From an uncultured Bacteroidales bacterium (lineage in GTDB: Bacteria > Bacteroidota > Bacteroidia > Bacteroidales > Paludibacteraceae), in NCBI GenBank assembly GCA_946617165.1, contig CAMOJP010000006.1, positions 1-45,053 on the forward strand: a DNA stretch of 45,053 bases, in the 5' to 3' direction. The position numbers were made by a program, and so were the translations under genes. This document shows positions 17,515-26,263 of the stretch, in pieces. Within the stretch, counting starts at the first letter, position 1, and each line of letters opens with the position of its first letter. Under the pieces are notes generated by a model, which saw only the letters and a program-made list of their open reading frames with translations, ran no database searches and was not told the origin of the DNA.

Positions 17515-17545
17515 GAGAACGCGACCTCCCTCGCGTTCTCTTTTT
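17515..17545 (+). terminator. Intrinsic terminator after the BspA-like gene
   Basis: A perfect 10-bp GC-rich stem (17515-17524 with 17531-17540), a 6-nt loop (CCTCCC) and five T residues. It lies 110 bases after the stop at 17405 and should end the transcript of the two exported-protein genes. Confidence 0.9.
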
Positions 17546-17624
17546 CATCATTTCATCAATTCATCATTTCATTAATTCGTCATTCCATCAATTCATCATT
17601 CCATCAATTCATCATTTCCTCATT
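17545..17624. repeat. 16-bp tandem repeat, five copies
   Basis: Five consecutive 16-base units at 17545, 17561, 17577, 17593 and 17609, consensus TCATCATTYCATCAAT; the last copy is the most diverged. The period is not a multiple of three, so it is not coding. Confidence 0.85.
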
Positions 17625-17675
17625 GAATCAATATTCATTATTCATTGAATTCCTTCCCGCCGCAGGCAAAAAGTT

Positions 17676-17696
17676 CATCTATCATCTATCATCTAT
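17676..17696. repeat. 7-bp tandem repeat, three copies
   Basis: Three perfect CATCTAT units, directly followed by a TGCC-GAA-GGCA mini-hairpin (17696-17706). Confidence 0.7.
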
Positions 17697-17844
17697 GCCG
17701 AAGGCAAGATATTCATTATTCTTAGCCCTTGCCGGGCACGATTATTTCATTATTCATTATTCTTTATTCTTTGAATAATTTATAATTTTTAATTATTCAT
17801 TTCCCCCTCGTTCATTCCTCCCTCTCCCCTCCCGCTGTCAACGG

Positions 17845-17903
17845 ATGCTCAATGTATGCTGAATGTATGCTCAATGTATGCTCAATGTATGCTCAATGTA
17901 TGC
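17845..17903. repeat. 11-bp tandem repeat, 5.4 copies
   Basis: Units of ATGCTCAATGT at 17845, 17856 (one mismatch), 17867, 17878 and 17889, plus a partial sixth. A short ORF across it is a by-product of the repeat. Confidence 0.9.
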
Positions 17904-18025
17904 ACAGCGGGACCATGTCCTGACTTCACTATGATTATCAGCCAATTACATCGCCTCCAACTTCCAACCTCTAACAGCACAGCGGTCTCATACCTTCAGA
18001 TCGTGCCCTTGGGCAAAGAACTTCT

Positions 18026-18071
<46 letters not shown>

Positions 18072-18485
18072 ACACATCTACCATCCCCCTATTATATCCC
18101 AACTACCTCCCTACTACCTATTATATAGCCTGTATCTTTTTTCAACGTACACCTCCTATCTCAACCACAAAAAATAAATACATGCTACTCTCTAACTCAC
18201 TACTAATAGAATATTCACACGCCGCATGGTTTTTTCACAGCGCTGAAAGCGCGATTTTTGATTAATAGATAAACTAAAAAAGTCGTAACTTCGACCTACT
18301 CCCCTAAAGGGACCCTTCGAATGATGGTTCGCACCCTGCGGGATATACACAAACTCTATTTTTTAGCCGGCACTATGTGCCTACACTTTTATCCTCAAAT
18401 ATTCCGTTGTTATGCAAACATAAACTTCTTATTTGCGCATAAAAGTAATAATATTCTATTATTTCGGCTGAAAAATATAAATAAA

Positions 18486-18517
18486 TTTGTGTATATGCAA
18501 TTTTTGTAGTATATTTG
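18486..18517 (+). promoter_or_regulatory. Bacteroidota promoter for the methyltransferase-PduO pair
   Basis: TTTG (18486-18489) and TATATTTG (18510-18517), spacer 20 bp, predicted start near 18524. The roughly 100-nt leader contains the sorting-signal relic. Confidence 0.75.
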
Positions 18518-18525
18518 CAGACTGA

Positions 18526-18600
18526 AATAATGCAACAGAAAAACTAAACAAAATAATCAAGAACGGACAGTTCTTTATTTTGCACAACACCAAGAATATA
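18526..18600 (+). pseudogene. Relic of a T9SS C-terminal tail
   Basis: In the frame starting at 18526 the bases translate to NNATEKLNKIIKNGQFFILHN followed by TKNI. This closely matches the cargo tails in this window; for example, EATKFIQNGQLFILRDGKTYN ends the BspA-like protein. There is a TGA immediately upstream (18523-18525), no start codon, and the downstream reading is unrelated. It therefore looks like the surviving 3' end of a decayed or rearranged cargo gene, now in the leader of the methyltransferase gene. Chance similarity cannot be excluded for so short a stretch. Confidence 0.5.
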
Positions 18601-18622
18601 GCTTTATTGGACAAAAACTATA

Positions 18623-19435
18623 TTGAGCACTCGTATAACCAATACTATTTTCGTTGCAGCTGCTTGGCTCAAACATCAGCTATGTGCATGGAATACGGGA
18701 GGGGAAGGAATCCATTCTCCTTATCTCTTCCATCTTGTGCGACTGATTATATCAGATGATAACCATTACTATTCTTGGGACGCTATCGAAGAACGACGGC
18801 GCGCTATGCTGCGTGCGCCTAAACGGATCGATGTGACCGATTATGGCAGCAGGGGACAAGGCGCTACCTACTCCTGTCTCGTCTCTGACATCGCGAAAAA
18901 CAGTCTCGAAGCACCTTCACGTGCACAAACCTTCTTCCGTATTGTCAACTGGCTGAGCCATGAAACAGATAAACCGCTCAATATAATTGAATTAGGAACA
19001 AACTTGGGCATTACAACCGCCTACCTCGCAACCCCGTCAACCGCCAATACCGTCACTACCTTCGAGGGAAGTGGTGCACTCGTCGAAATGGCTCAACTGA
19101 ATTGGCGTAAACTCGGACTGACTAATATCCGTGTCCGCGAAGGAAACATAGACGAAACACTCCCCGTTAGCGGAATAGACAAATACGATGTGGCGTATAT
19201 TGATGCAAATCATCGCTACCAACCTACCGTCAACTATGCCGACTTCTTCATCCGACGGGCTGCGCAGAAATCCATCGTCATCATTGATGATATACATTAT
19301 AGCCCCGAGATGCAGCAGGCATGGACCGAAATCCGACAGCGACCGGAAGTCACTTCTACTATGGACTTTTTCCATTTCGGGATATTGTTCTTTGATAACC
19401 ACTACCTCAAAAGAAATTATCGTTTACGCTTATGA
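18623..19435 (+). CDS. SAM-dependent class I methyltransferase
   Basis: A 270-residue Rossmann-type methyltransferase. Motif I is IIELGTNLGITTAYLA, the acidic end of strand 2 is TTFEGSGALVEMA, and KYDVAYIDANHRYQPTV with IVIIDDIHYSPEM resembles the metal/substrate region of O-methyltransferase family 3 or Methyltransf_24 proteins. The N-terminus holds the GGEGIHSPYLFHLV segment common to a Bacteroidota group of these proteins. The start is the TTG at 18623, because an in-frame stop at 18599-18601 leaves no ATG upstream. The substrate is unknown. It ends in an ATGA overlap with the next gene. Confidence 0.82.
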   Translation: MSTRITNTIFVAAAWLKHQLCAWNTGGEGIHSPYLFHLVRLIISDDNHYYSWDAIEERRRAMLRAPKRIDVTDYGSRGQGATYSCLVSDIAKNSLEAPSRAQTFFRIVNWLSHETDKPLNIIELGTNLGITTAYLATPSTANTVTTFEGSGALVEMAQLNWRKLGLTNIRVREGNIDETLPVSGIDKYDVAYIDANHRYQPTVNYADFFIRRAAQKSIVIIDDIHYSPEMQQAWTEIRQRPEVTSTMDFFHFGILFFDNHYLKRNYRLRL

Positions 19436-19956
19436 AAATATATACAAAAACCGGCGACAAAGGACAAACGTCTTTGGCTAATGGACAACGGGTTAGCAAA
19501 ACCGACGAACGTATCGAAGCATACGGTACAGCAGATGAACTTAATTCCTTTCTTGGGCTGCTCTGCGCTGCACTAAACACAGAGACACTCCCGGAAACTG
19601 CACAACAACTATACTGGATACAAAATAGGCTCTTCGACTTGGGAGCTTGTCTTGCAGGGGCTTCCCTCGCTTTGCAATCGGAAGATATTGCGCAACTTGA
19701 ACAATGGATTGACGTGATGCAGGAAAAATTGCCTCAACTCAAGGCGTTTATATTGCCTGCCGGTAATGAAGCAACCTGTCGCGCACACGTCTGCCGAACC
19801 GTCACAAGACGGTTGGAACGTAAAATGTTGGCTTGCTGCAATAATAATTGGACAAACGAATTGACCTTCGTGAATCGTCTGAGTGACTACTTCTTTGTCC
19901 TTGCAAGATATATCGCCTTTTGCGAAAATGTCAGCGAATTGACGTGGAAAAAATGA
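19432..19956 (+). CDS. Cob(I)yrinic acid a,c-diamide adenosyltransferase, PduO type
   Basis: This enzyme transfers the adenosyl group of ATP to cob(I)alamin to make coenzyme B12. The 174-residue length is normal for PduO/MMAB. The ATP-binding N-terminus YTKTGDKGQTSL (residues 4-15) is diagnostic, followed by RIEAYGTADELNSFLG and the C-terminal helix bundle with CRTVTRRLER and NRLSDYFFVLARY, where the Arg/Asn/Asp residues bind ATP and cobalamin. Translationally coupled to the methyltransferase by an ATGA overlap. It supports use of adenosylcobalamin-dependent enzymes encoded elsewhere. Confidence 0.93.
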   Translation: MKIYTKTGDKGQTSLANGQRVSKTDERIEAYGTADELNSFLGLLCAALNTETLPETAQQLYWIQNRLFDLGACLAGASLALQSEDIAQLEQWIDVMQEKLPQLKAFILPAGNEATCRAHVCRTVTRRLERKMLACCNNNWTNELTFVNRLSDYFFVLARYIAFCENVSELTWKK

Positions 19957-20014
19957 TTTTGTAACCTCTACTTTGCAAAAAAATAACAAAAAAACAAAAA
20001 AAATACATAAAAAG

Positions 20015-20046
20015 TTTGCATATAACAGAAAAATGTTGTACTTTTG
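20015..20046 (+). promoter_or_regulatory. Bacteroidota promoter of the T9SS operon
   Basis: TTTG (20015-20018) and TACTTTTG (20039-20046) with a 20-bp spacer, predicted start near 20053, 14 nt before the DUF2795 ATG. No other promoter match is seen before 26207, so DUF2795 and porPKLMN are probably one transcription unit. Confidence 0.8.
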
Positions 20047-20066
20047 CACGCTAATTTTGAAAAACT

Positions 20067-20288
20067 ATGTATTGGACATTGGAACTTGCATCAAAGATAG
20101 AGGACGCTCCGTGGCCTGCAACTAAGGATGAGTTGCTGGATTATGCCAACAGAATCGGAGCGCCAATGGAAGTTATTGAAAACCTCCAAGAACTGGAGGA
20201 TGAAGAGGAAGTGTACGAGAGTATCGAGGACATCTGGCCCGATTATCCTACTAAAGAAGACTTCTTCTTCGATGAAGAGGAATATTGA
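20067..20288 (+). CDS. DUF2795 family small acidic protein
   Basis: A 73-residue cytosolic protein with the Bacteroidota DUF2795 pattern: YWTLELASKIEDAPWPATKDELLDYA, then a helix IGAPMEVIENLQEL and a very acidic aromatic C-terminus (EDIWPDYPTKEDFFF...). The function is unknown; the family is conserved across the phylum and often sits with housekeeping genes. Here it is the first gene downstream of the T9SS operon promoter and ends only 15 bases before porP. Confidence 0.85.
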   Translation: MYWTLELASKIEDAPWPATKDELLDYANRIGAPMEVIENLQELEDEEEVYESIEDIWPDYPTKEDFFFDEEEY

Positions 20289-20303
20289 TTAATTTAAGTA
20301 AAG

Positions 20304-21257
20304 GTGAAACGCTATGTTGTTCTTTTATTTGTGCTGATGGGAGTTGCCGCCGTTAGGGCGCAATTCGATCCGCAGATAGGACAATATATGTTTTTACCTA
20401 TAGCCTACAATCCTGCAGCGGCAGGAGAGGGAGACTTGATGAAAGTGGCAGGCATGCATCGTATGCAGTATGCGAATATTACTAACGCTCCGATGACTAC
20501 CTACTTTAGTTTCTCTTCTCCGTTCGTAATAGGCAAAACAAAACATGGAGCCGGAATCCGGTTTATGAACGATAAGTACGGACTCTTTACAAACCAGGCT
20601 TTGCACGTCCAATATGCTTATCGGCATAAAATAGGTAAGGGCTACCTCAGTGCCGGAGTCGATCTGGGATTTGTAAACGTCGGGTTCAAGGGGGACAGCG
20701 TTAATTTGGACCAACTGTCCGAGTCCGACTATTTTGATGCAAACGACCAGATCATACCGAGTGCAAGTAAGTCGGGAATGACTTTCGACATGGGTGTAGG
20801 GCTCTATTATGTTACTAATACTTGGTGGGTAGGAGCAAGTTTTAGCCACTTGACACAACCTCGGGTAGAGTGGGACGAGTACTCCGAAGTGGGACTGAGA
20901 AGTACACTTTATGTCTCAGGGGGCTATAACCACAGATTTAAGTATCATAAAGAGTGGCAGCTTAAGTCTTCACTCATGATGATGACGGACTTCGCCTCAT
21001 GGGATATCAACCTTACACTCCTCTGCGAGTACAAAGATAGATACCGTTGGGGATTGGGATACAGAATAGCAGGTAGCGTCAATATCCTCTTGGGAGTGGA
21101 TATCATTTCGGGACTGACATTGGGATATACGTGCGAATTGCCGCATAATAAACTCCTGCTTGAAAGCTTTGGTACACATGAAATATATTTGGCTTACGGA
21201 TTTAATATCCTCAAACCGAAACGAACCAATAAATATAAGAGCGTAAGGTTCTTATAA
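20304..21257 (+). CDS. porP: Type IX secretion protein, PorP/SprF family
   Basis: A 317-residue outer-membrane beta-barrel protein of the PorP/SprF family; P. gingivalis PorP is required for T9SS function and opens the porPKLMN operon. The signal peptide spans residues 1-19 with Gln20 as first mature residue. The family start FDPQIGQYMFLPIAYNPAAAG is clear, and the rest is a series of amphipathic strands (for example SAGVDLGFVNVGF). The start codon is GTG at 20304, chosen because it gives a complete signal peptide. It lies 15 bases downstream of DUF2795. Confidence 0.92.
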   Translation: MKRYVVLLFVLMGVAAVRAQFDPQIGQYMFLPIAYNPAAAGEGDLMKVAGMHRMQYANITNAPMTTYFSFSSPFVIGKTKHGAGIRFMNDKYGLFTNQALHVQYAYRHKIGKGYLSAGVDLGFVNVGFKGDSVNLDQLSESDYFDANDQIIPSASKSGMTFDMGVGLYYVTNTWWVGASFSHLTQPRVEWDEYSEVGLRSTLYVSGGYNHRFKYHKEWQLKSSLMMMTDFASWDINLTLLCEYKDRYRWGLGYRIAGSVNILLGVDIISGLTLGYTCELPHNKLLLESFGTHEIYLAYGFNILKPKRTNKYKSVRFL

Positions 21258-21287
21258 CCTAAAAAGAAAATTTATATTAACTATAGT

Positions 21288-22640
21288 ATGATGAAAGTCA
21301 CAAAAATTTTGTCCGTAATGGCACTGGTCGCTGCTTTAACAGCATGTAACAAACCAGCCGGTGAATTGGTAGGCGTTAGTAATAGCGCGCAATTTAGGGA
21401 AGCTAATCCTTATGGAATGGTGTTCATTCGTAAAGGCTCCTTTATGATGGGGGCTAATACGCAGTCTGCTATCTTTGAACAGCAAGACAATGTCTATATG
21501 GCTACCGTGGAGGCCTTCTGGATGGACGAAACAGAAATTACTAACAACGAGTACAAACAGTTCGTACAGTACGTCCGAGACTCTATCGCGCTCACTAATC
21601 TCGTTGAGGCTGGACTCACTGACTATGCCCTGCAGAACAAAAATGAGGAGTTCGACGAGGAGAACTATCGCCTCAACTGGAAAATGAAAATTCCATGGAA
21701 TAGTGACGACGAGGAGATTAAAGAAGCACTTGACCCGATGTATTTCCCAGGAACAAGAACGCTTAACACCAATCTGCTTACTTATCGCTACAAATGGATT
21801 AACTACGACCAGGCTGTGCTGCCGCAGAATAAATTCGATGTGGCTCGCGGATGCTATCCTCCTTCCGCTGTCGCTCGCGTTGATACCGCGTGGATTGACG
21901 ATAACGGCGCTATCCAAGAGAAAACGATCGAACGCCCTCTCCGTTCTCCGAATGACCTGCTTACTAACAAGATTATCTGTGTCTACCCGGATACAATGGT
22001 TTGGGTACGTGACTTCCAATACTCCTTCAACGATCCCTTGATGCACAAGTATTTCTCCCACCAGGGCTATCTCGAGTATCCTGTCGTAGGTGTCACATGG
22101 GAGCAAGCACATGCGTTCTGCCATTGGAGAACCAAATTCTTCCAGAGTCACACCAATGCAAACTCACAAGAATATCGTCTCCCGACAGAAGCTGAGTGGG
22201 AATACGCTGCACGTGGCGGACGTAAAATGGCGATGTATCCTTGGGGCGGTAACTATGCACGCGACGCAAAAGGTTGCTTCTTCGCTAACTTCAAACCGTA
22301 TCGTGGTGCATATAATGACGATACCGGAACAGCTACATGCCGCGTTGCACAATATCGCCCGAATGACTTCGGCCTGTTTGATATGGCTGGTAATGTGGCT
22401 GAGTGGACAGCTTCCGCTTTCCAACCCGTTGCAAACACCAATGTGCACGACTTGAATCCGAACTACTGCTACATGGCGCGTATTGACGACCCCGATATAC
22501 TGAAGAAAAAAGTGGTAAAAGGCGGTAGCTGGAAAGATATCAGTTATTTCCTCCAATGCGGCGTGCGTACTTATGAGTATCAATACCAAACACGTCCTTA
22601 TATAGGATTCCGTTGCGTTCGTTCCTATATCGGAGACTAA
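21288..22640 (+). CDS. porK: T9SS ring lipoprotein PorK/GldK
   Basis: PorK with PorN forms the large periplasmic ring attached to the outer membrane. The 450-residue protein has a lipoprotein signal with lipobox ALTAC (Cys20). The rest is a formylglycine-generating-enzyme (FGE/SUMF1)-like fold, seen in VFIRKGSFMMGAN, FWMDETEITNNEYKQF, PVVGVTWEQAHAFCHWR, YRLPTEAEWEYAARGG and the C-terminal PYIGFRCVRS. In GldK/PorK this fold serves a structural role. The acidic insertion around residues 110-140 and the PGTRTLNTNLLTYRYKW region are typical of the subfamily. It follows porP by 30 bases. Confidence 0.95.
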   Translation: MMKVTKILSVMALVAALTACNKPAGELVGVSNSAQFREANPYGMVFIRKGSFMMGANTQSAIFEQQDNVYMATVEAFWMDETEITNNEYKQFVQYVRDSIALTNLVEAGLTDYALQNKNEEFDEENYRLNWKMKIPWNSDDEEIKEALDPMYFPGTRTLNTNLLTYRYKWINYDQAVLPQNKFDVARGCYPPSAVARVDTAWIDDNGAIQEKTIERPLRSPNDLLTNKIICVYPDTMVWVRDFQYSFNDPLMHKYFSHQGYLEYPVVGVTWEQAHAFCHWRTKFFQSHTNANSQEYRLPTEAEWEYAARGGRKMAMYPWGGNYARDAKGCFFANFKPYRGAYNDDTGTATCRVAQYRPNDFGLFDMAGNVAEWTASAFQPVANTNVHDLNPNYCYMARIDDPDILKKKVVKGGSWKDISYFLQCGVRTYEYQYQTRPYIGFRCVRSYIGD

Positions 22641-22685
22641 TTAAAAATGGAAAATAATTATTAACAACCTTAAATACTATTTAGT

Positions 22686-23648
22686 ATGGCAAAGAAAGAA
22701 TCAGGCTTTATCCACTGGTATGAGTCTTATCAAGGAAAGAAAGTAACCGGTATCGTTTATTCAGCCGGTGCATCCGTCGTAATTATTGGTGCATTGTTCA
22801 AAATCATGCACTTCCCGGGAGCAGGTCCCGTGCTTATGACAGGTATGATTACCGAGGCTTTATTGTTCATGATCGGTGTATTGGACAAACCACACCAAGA
22901 TTTCCACTGGGAGAATGTTTTCCCGCAACTCTGTGGCTATGGTACTGAACCTGAATATTTGGCAGAACTGCAAGCTCGCCCGCGTCCGACTTTGCTCGGC
23001 GCCGGTACAGAGGAAGGTGCCGTAGCTCCTGACCAGACAAAGAAAACAAATGTGCCTTCCATCGGTGAAAAAGATATGGAGGCCCTCAAAGCCGGTATCG
23101 AAGGATTGGCTAAAACGGCCGTTCAACTCCAAGACCTTGGCAAAGTGGCTGTCGCTTCTAATAAGTTAGGAGAAAAAATGGAAGCCGCCGGAGAAAAAAT
23201 GGAGGCTGCAAGCGATAAGATGGCCGTTATTGGTGAAGCCGCTGCTAAATTCGCAGCTTCTTCTGATGCAGTCACAAAGAAAAATGCCGAACTCAACGCA
23301 GCTTATACCACTATCGTTAATGATATGCAAGGTGTTGTCGCAGGTACCAAGAACTTCCAAAAGAATGTAGAGACGATAGGTTCCCAACTCGGCTCTATCA
23401 ACTCTGTATATGAACTACAATTAGCCGCTTTGCAAGCGCAAGTGGATTCCTATAAAGCACAAACCGCTCAAGTTAATGCGGCTGCTGAACAGGTGAAAGC
23501 AATGTCTGCAGATGTACAAAAGATGCAAGCATCTATTAACGAGGCTGTTAAAGAGCATGCTGCTTATGAAGCTGCTTCTAAGAAACTCGCTCAACAAGTA
23601 GCAGACCTGAATAAGGTTTACGGTAATATGCTTAGTGCTCTCGCGTAA
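22686..23648 (+). CDS. porL: T9SS motor protein PorL/GldL
   Basis: PorL and PorM form the proton-driven inner-membrane motor of the T9SS. The 320-residue protein begins with two membrane helices (about 21-40 and 47-66); Glu57 in the second (MTGMITEALLF) corresponds in position to the conserved intramembrane Glu needed for proton flow in GldL. The HFPGAGP turn between the helices is family-typical. The large cytoplasmic part is Ala/Lys/Glu-rich and predicted coiled coil, including short internal repeats of the type GEKMEAA. It lies between porK and porM as in P. gingivalis. Confidence 0.95.
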   Translation: MAKKESGFIHWYESYQGKKVTGIVYSAGASVVIIGALFKIMHFPGAGPVLMTGMITEALLFMIGVLDKPHQDFHWENVFPQLCGYGTEPEYLAELQARPRPTLLGAGTEEGAVAPDQTKKTNVPSIGEKDMEALKAGIEGLAKTAVQLQDLGKVAVASNKLGEKMEAAGEKMEAASDKMAVIGEAAAKFAASSDAVTKKNAELNAAYTTIVNDMQGVVAGTKNFQKNVETIGSQLGSINSVYELQLAALQAQVDSYKAQTAQVNAAAEQVKAMSADVQKMQASINEAVKEHAAYEAASKKLAQQVADLNKVYGNMLSALA

Positions 23649-23709
23649 CGCGCGCGTGAACCTTAATATATAATTAATTTGTAGTCGCTAACTAAAATTC
23701 TATAAATAA

Positions 23710-25254
23710 ATGGGTGGAGCAAAAAACTGTCCGGAAACCCCGAGACAACGAATGATAGGCATGATGTACTTGGTGCTCACCGCCATGTTGGCGTTGAACG
23801 TCAGTGCTGCCATCCTTAATGGCTATTTGCAAGTGGATGAAAGCTTGCACGCTACCATTGAAACTACCGAAAGTGGTAATATAGCTGGATACGAACGATT
23901 CCAAAACGCACTCAGCCAAAACCCTGAGAAAACGCAGGAGTGGTATGATAAAGCTATGCGGGTTAAAGAGGAGTCTGATAATCTGTATAACTATATCGCT
24001 GACTTTAAGGATGCTATCGTTACTATGGCTGACGGTAAAGATGCAGTCAAGGGCGCTACTGTCCGTCAAATCAAGAAACGTGATGATACCAACATCCCTC
24101 ACCAATACGGTATTAATGACGGACATGCTGCCGAACTCAAAGAGAGAATAGCTGCATATCGCGAGTTCTTAAAAGAAATAGCAGACGACGAGTCCGTCAA
24201 TGCTGATATTGAACATATGTTTGCGACCGCACCGGGTGTAAACGCTGAAGGTAAAGAAATATCGTGGGAACAAACTGTATTTGAGGAAATGCCGGTCTGC
24301 GCATCTATTACAGTGCTGACTAAAATTCAGAACGATATTAGAACATATGAGGGCAAAACAGTTCAAGTGCTTTATAGCAAGACTGATGCCAGCGATGTAC
24401 GCGTTAATAAGATGGGAGCATATATCATCCCGTCTTCTGAATACGTTATTCGCGGAAGTAAGTATCGTGCACAAATTATCTTAGCCGGTATTGACTCAAC
24501 AAAAACACCTGAATACTATATCAATGGCGAAAAAATTAATGATAGCGGTGTTTACGAAGTAGTTGCTTCCGGCGTAGGTGAAAAGAAATATAAAGGTCAA
24601 ATCGCATACCAACACCTCGGAGAAACAGTCTATCTTCCTTTCGAAGGTAAATATACCGTTGGTGAACCGACGGCTACCATCTCTAATACGGACTTGAACA
24701 TCATGTATCGTGGTTACAATAACCCGTTCAGTATTTCTGTTCCGGGCGTAAGCAATGAGAAGTTGCAGGTACGCTGCCAAGGTGCATCTATTATGAAACA
24801 AAACGGACTTTGGATTATTAAACCGGGTAACGGAGGAGGAGACAAAATGACTATCGAAGTCCTTGCAGAAGTAGACGGTAAAGTTTCCGTTATGGGTTCG
24901 CAAGTCTATCGCGTAAAACGACTCCCGAAACCTGATGCTTACTTCGAGATAAACGGTCAACTCTCTGAGGATACCAAAATCGCTCGCGCAGCACTGATCA
25001 ATCCTGCTAATAAGATCGTGGCTTCTTACGGTGCTGACGGACTGATACAAGCCAAGTTTACCATTACCGGCTTCCAAGTGAAGTTACCAACAGGTGCTTC
25101 CTTTAATATCAAAGGCGATAAACTGGATGCACGCTCACTTGAGGCAATTAAGAAACTGAAACAAGGAAATATGGTAAACTTACAGTATATCAAAGCTGTC
25201 GGACCTGATGGTAAAGAAATACAGTTGCGTGGTCTTCCTATCGAACTTAATTAA
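23710..25254 (+). CDS. porM: T9SS motor protein PorM/GldM
   Basis: PorM is the single-pass periplasmic stator-like partner of PorL. The 514-residue protein begins with the diagnostic GGAKNCPETPRQRMIGMMYLVLTAMLALNVSA, containing the one transmembrane helix (about 16-36). The periplasmic part comprises an N-terminal helical domain (up to about 225) and beta domains D2-D4 thereafter (strands such as SSEYVIRGSKYRAQI and YFEINGQLSEDTKIARAAL). The length matches characterised GldM/PorM. A gap of 61 bases separates it from porL and 11 from porN. Confidence 0.96.
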   Translation: MGGAKNCPETPRQRMIGMMYLVLTAMLALNVSAAILNGYLQVDESLHATIETTESGNIAGYERFQNALSQNPEKTQEWYDKAMRVKEESDNLYNYIADFKDAIVTMADGKDAVKGATVRQIKKRDDTNIPHQYGINDGHAAELKERIAAYREFLKEIADDESVNADIEHMFATAPGVNAEGKEISWEQTVFEEMPVCASITVLTKIQNDIRTYEGKTVQVLYSKTDASDVRVNKMGAYIIPSSEYVIRGSKYRAQIILAGIDSTKTPEYYINGEKINDSGVYEVVASGVGEKKYKGQIAYQHLGETVYLPFEGKYTVGEPTATISNTDLNIMYRGYNNPFSISVPGVSNEKLQVRCQGASIMKQNGLWIIKPGNGGGDKMTIEVLAEVDGKVSVMGSQVYRVKRLPKPDAYFEINGQLSEDTKIARAALINPANKIVASYGADGLIQAKFTITGFQVKLPTGASFNIKGDKLDARSLEAIKKLKQGNMVNLQYIKAVGPDGKEIQLRGLPIELN

Positions 25255-25265
25255 ACATAATCAAT

Positions 25266-26207
25266 ATGAGAAAGTTATGTATTATCACGTGTTTGATGCT
25301 TGGTTTTACTTTTGCACAGGCACAACATTATGTAAATCCATTCTTCGACTCTAAGGGCTCTGCTCGTATCTCTGTGTCGGAGTACACTCCGGCCAAGGAC
25401 ACCATTATTCAAACATTCCATCGTAATGAGGATGTCGTATGGGCGCGTTACGTCTATCGTATTATTGATATGCGTCAGAAACAGAACTATCAGCTCTATT
25501 TCCCTGCAACGCCAGACGACCCCGACTATCGTTCCCTCTTCCGCGTTATTTTGGATGCTATCGTTGATGGACTGCCTCTTTATGTTAAATCATCTGATGT
25601 AGGTGACATCAAACCTTATTTTGATAACGACCCTATGCCGCGTGAGATGGTTCCACCTATCTTGAATACAGACCGTGACGGTTCAATGGGTGATGGAAAT
25701 ATAGCAACCTCCGACTATATGTTGCTTAACTATGATTCTACCACTAACCAAATGCGTTTCAATAACTATTCGTATGCTGGATTTGTCCGTAATCAGTATA
25801 AGTACCTCATCCAAGAGGTAGTCTTCTTTGACCGCCATACGTCACGTATGCACTCAAAGATTATTGGTATCGCTCCATTGCAGGCTGATAATGTAACTTA
25901 CTATGAGGACATGCCGGTAATGGATGCACTTTATGGTCAAATCCTGTTCTGGATTGCATTTGATGAACTCCGTCCGTATCTGGCTCAACAGTTCGTTATC
26001 CCATCGCAGAACGAAACAAAACGCGTTACCTTCGACGAGTTCTTCCAAAAACATCTCTATTCCGCATATATTGTGGGTGAGGGTAATATGTATAATCGTA
26101 TGCTTCCTGATACGCATTATGGATATTCTCCTCGTGAAGTAAAACGCGAACAAGCTCGTATCGAAGCCGAACTGCTTGATTTCGAACAAGATTTGTGGGA
26201 ATATTAA
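25266..26207 (+). CDS. porN: T9SS ring protein PorN/GldN
   Basis: PorN forms the periplasmic ring with PorK and contacts PorM. The 313-residue protein has a signal peptide (1-19) with Gln20 as predicted mature N-terminus. Family landmarks include the ARISVSEYTPAKDTIIQTFHRNEDVVWARYVYRIIDMRQKQN region, QVVFFDRHTSRM-like RHTSRMHSKIIGIAP, and VTFDEFFQKHLYSAYIVGE followed by a charged C-terminal helix. It is the last gene of the operon and is followed within 11 bases by an intrinsic terminator. Confidence 0.95.
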   Translation: MRKLCIITCLMLGFTFAQAQHYVNPFFDSKGSARISVSEYTPAKDTIIQTFHRNEDVVWARYVYRIIDMRQKQNYQLYFPATPDDPDYRSLFRVILDAIVDGLPLYVKSSDVGDIKPYFDNDPMPREMVPPILNTDRDGSMGDGNIATSDYMLLNYDSTTNQMRFNNYSYAGFVRNQYKYLIQEVVFFDRHTSRMHSKIIGIAPLQADNVTYYEDMPVMDALYGQILFWIAFDELRPYLAQQFVIPSQNETKRVTFDEFFQKHLYSAYIVGEGNMYNRMLPDTHYGYSPREVKREQARIEAELLDFEQDLWEY

Positions 26208-26217
26208 TCGGGATACA

Positions 26218-26243
26218 GGGCAGGACTTTGAACCTGCCCTTTT
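26218..26243 (+). terminator. Intrinsic terminator of the T9SS operon
   Basis: A GC-rich 7-bp stem (26218-26224 with 26233-26239), an 8-nt loop and four T residues, starting 11 bases after the porN stop. Only 20 bases separate it from ftsX. Confidence 0.85.
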
Positions 26244-26263
26244 CTCGTTAAGTACTCGTCATA

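Noticed and set aside
18240..18257. Terminator at the GCGCT-GAA-AGCGC hairpin
   Set aside because: A short T run follows, but the stem is only 5 bp and no gene ends nearby. It fits better with the family of small hairpins.
18296..18390. tRNA-like stretch containing TTCGAA and GGTTCGC words
   Set aside because: The small hairpins do not form a cloverleaf with correct arm lengths or an acceptor stem.
18321..18509. Open frame of 62 codons upstream of the methyltransferase
   Set aside because: It ends inside the promoter at 18486-18517, lacks an upstream promoter and has no recognisable features.
21336..22151. Long open frame (271 codons) antisense to porK
   Set aside because: It is the mirror frame of a strongly conserved gene, shows no domain, signal or promoter, and its composition reflects the porK codons.
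24496..25077. Open frame of 193 codons antisense to porM
   Set aside because: A shadow of porM with no recognisable motif or start context.
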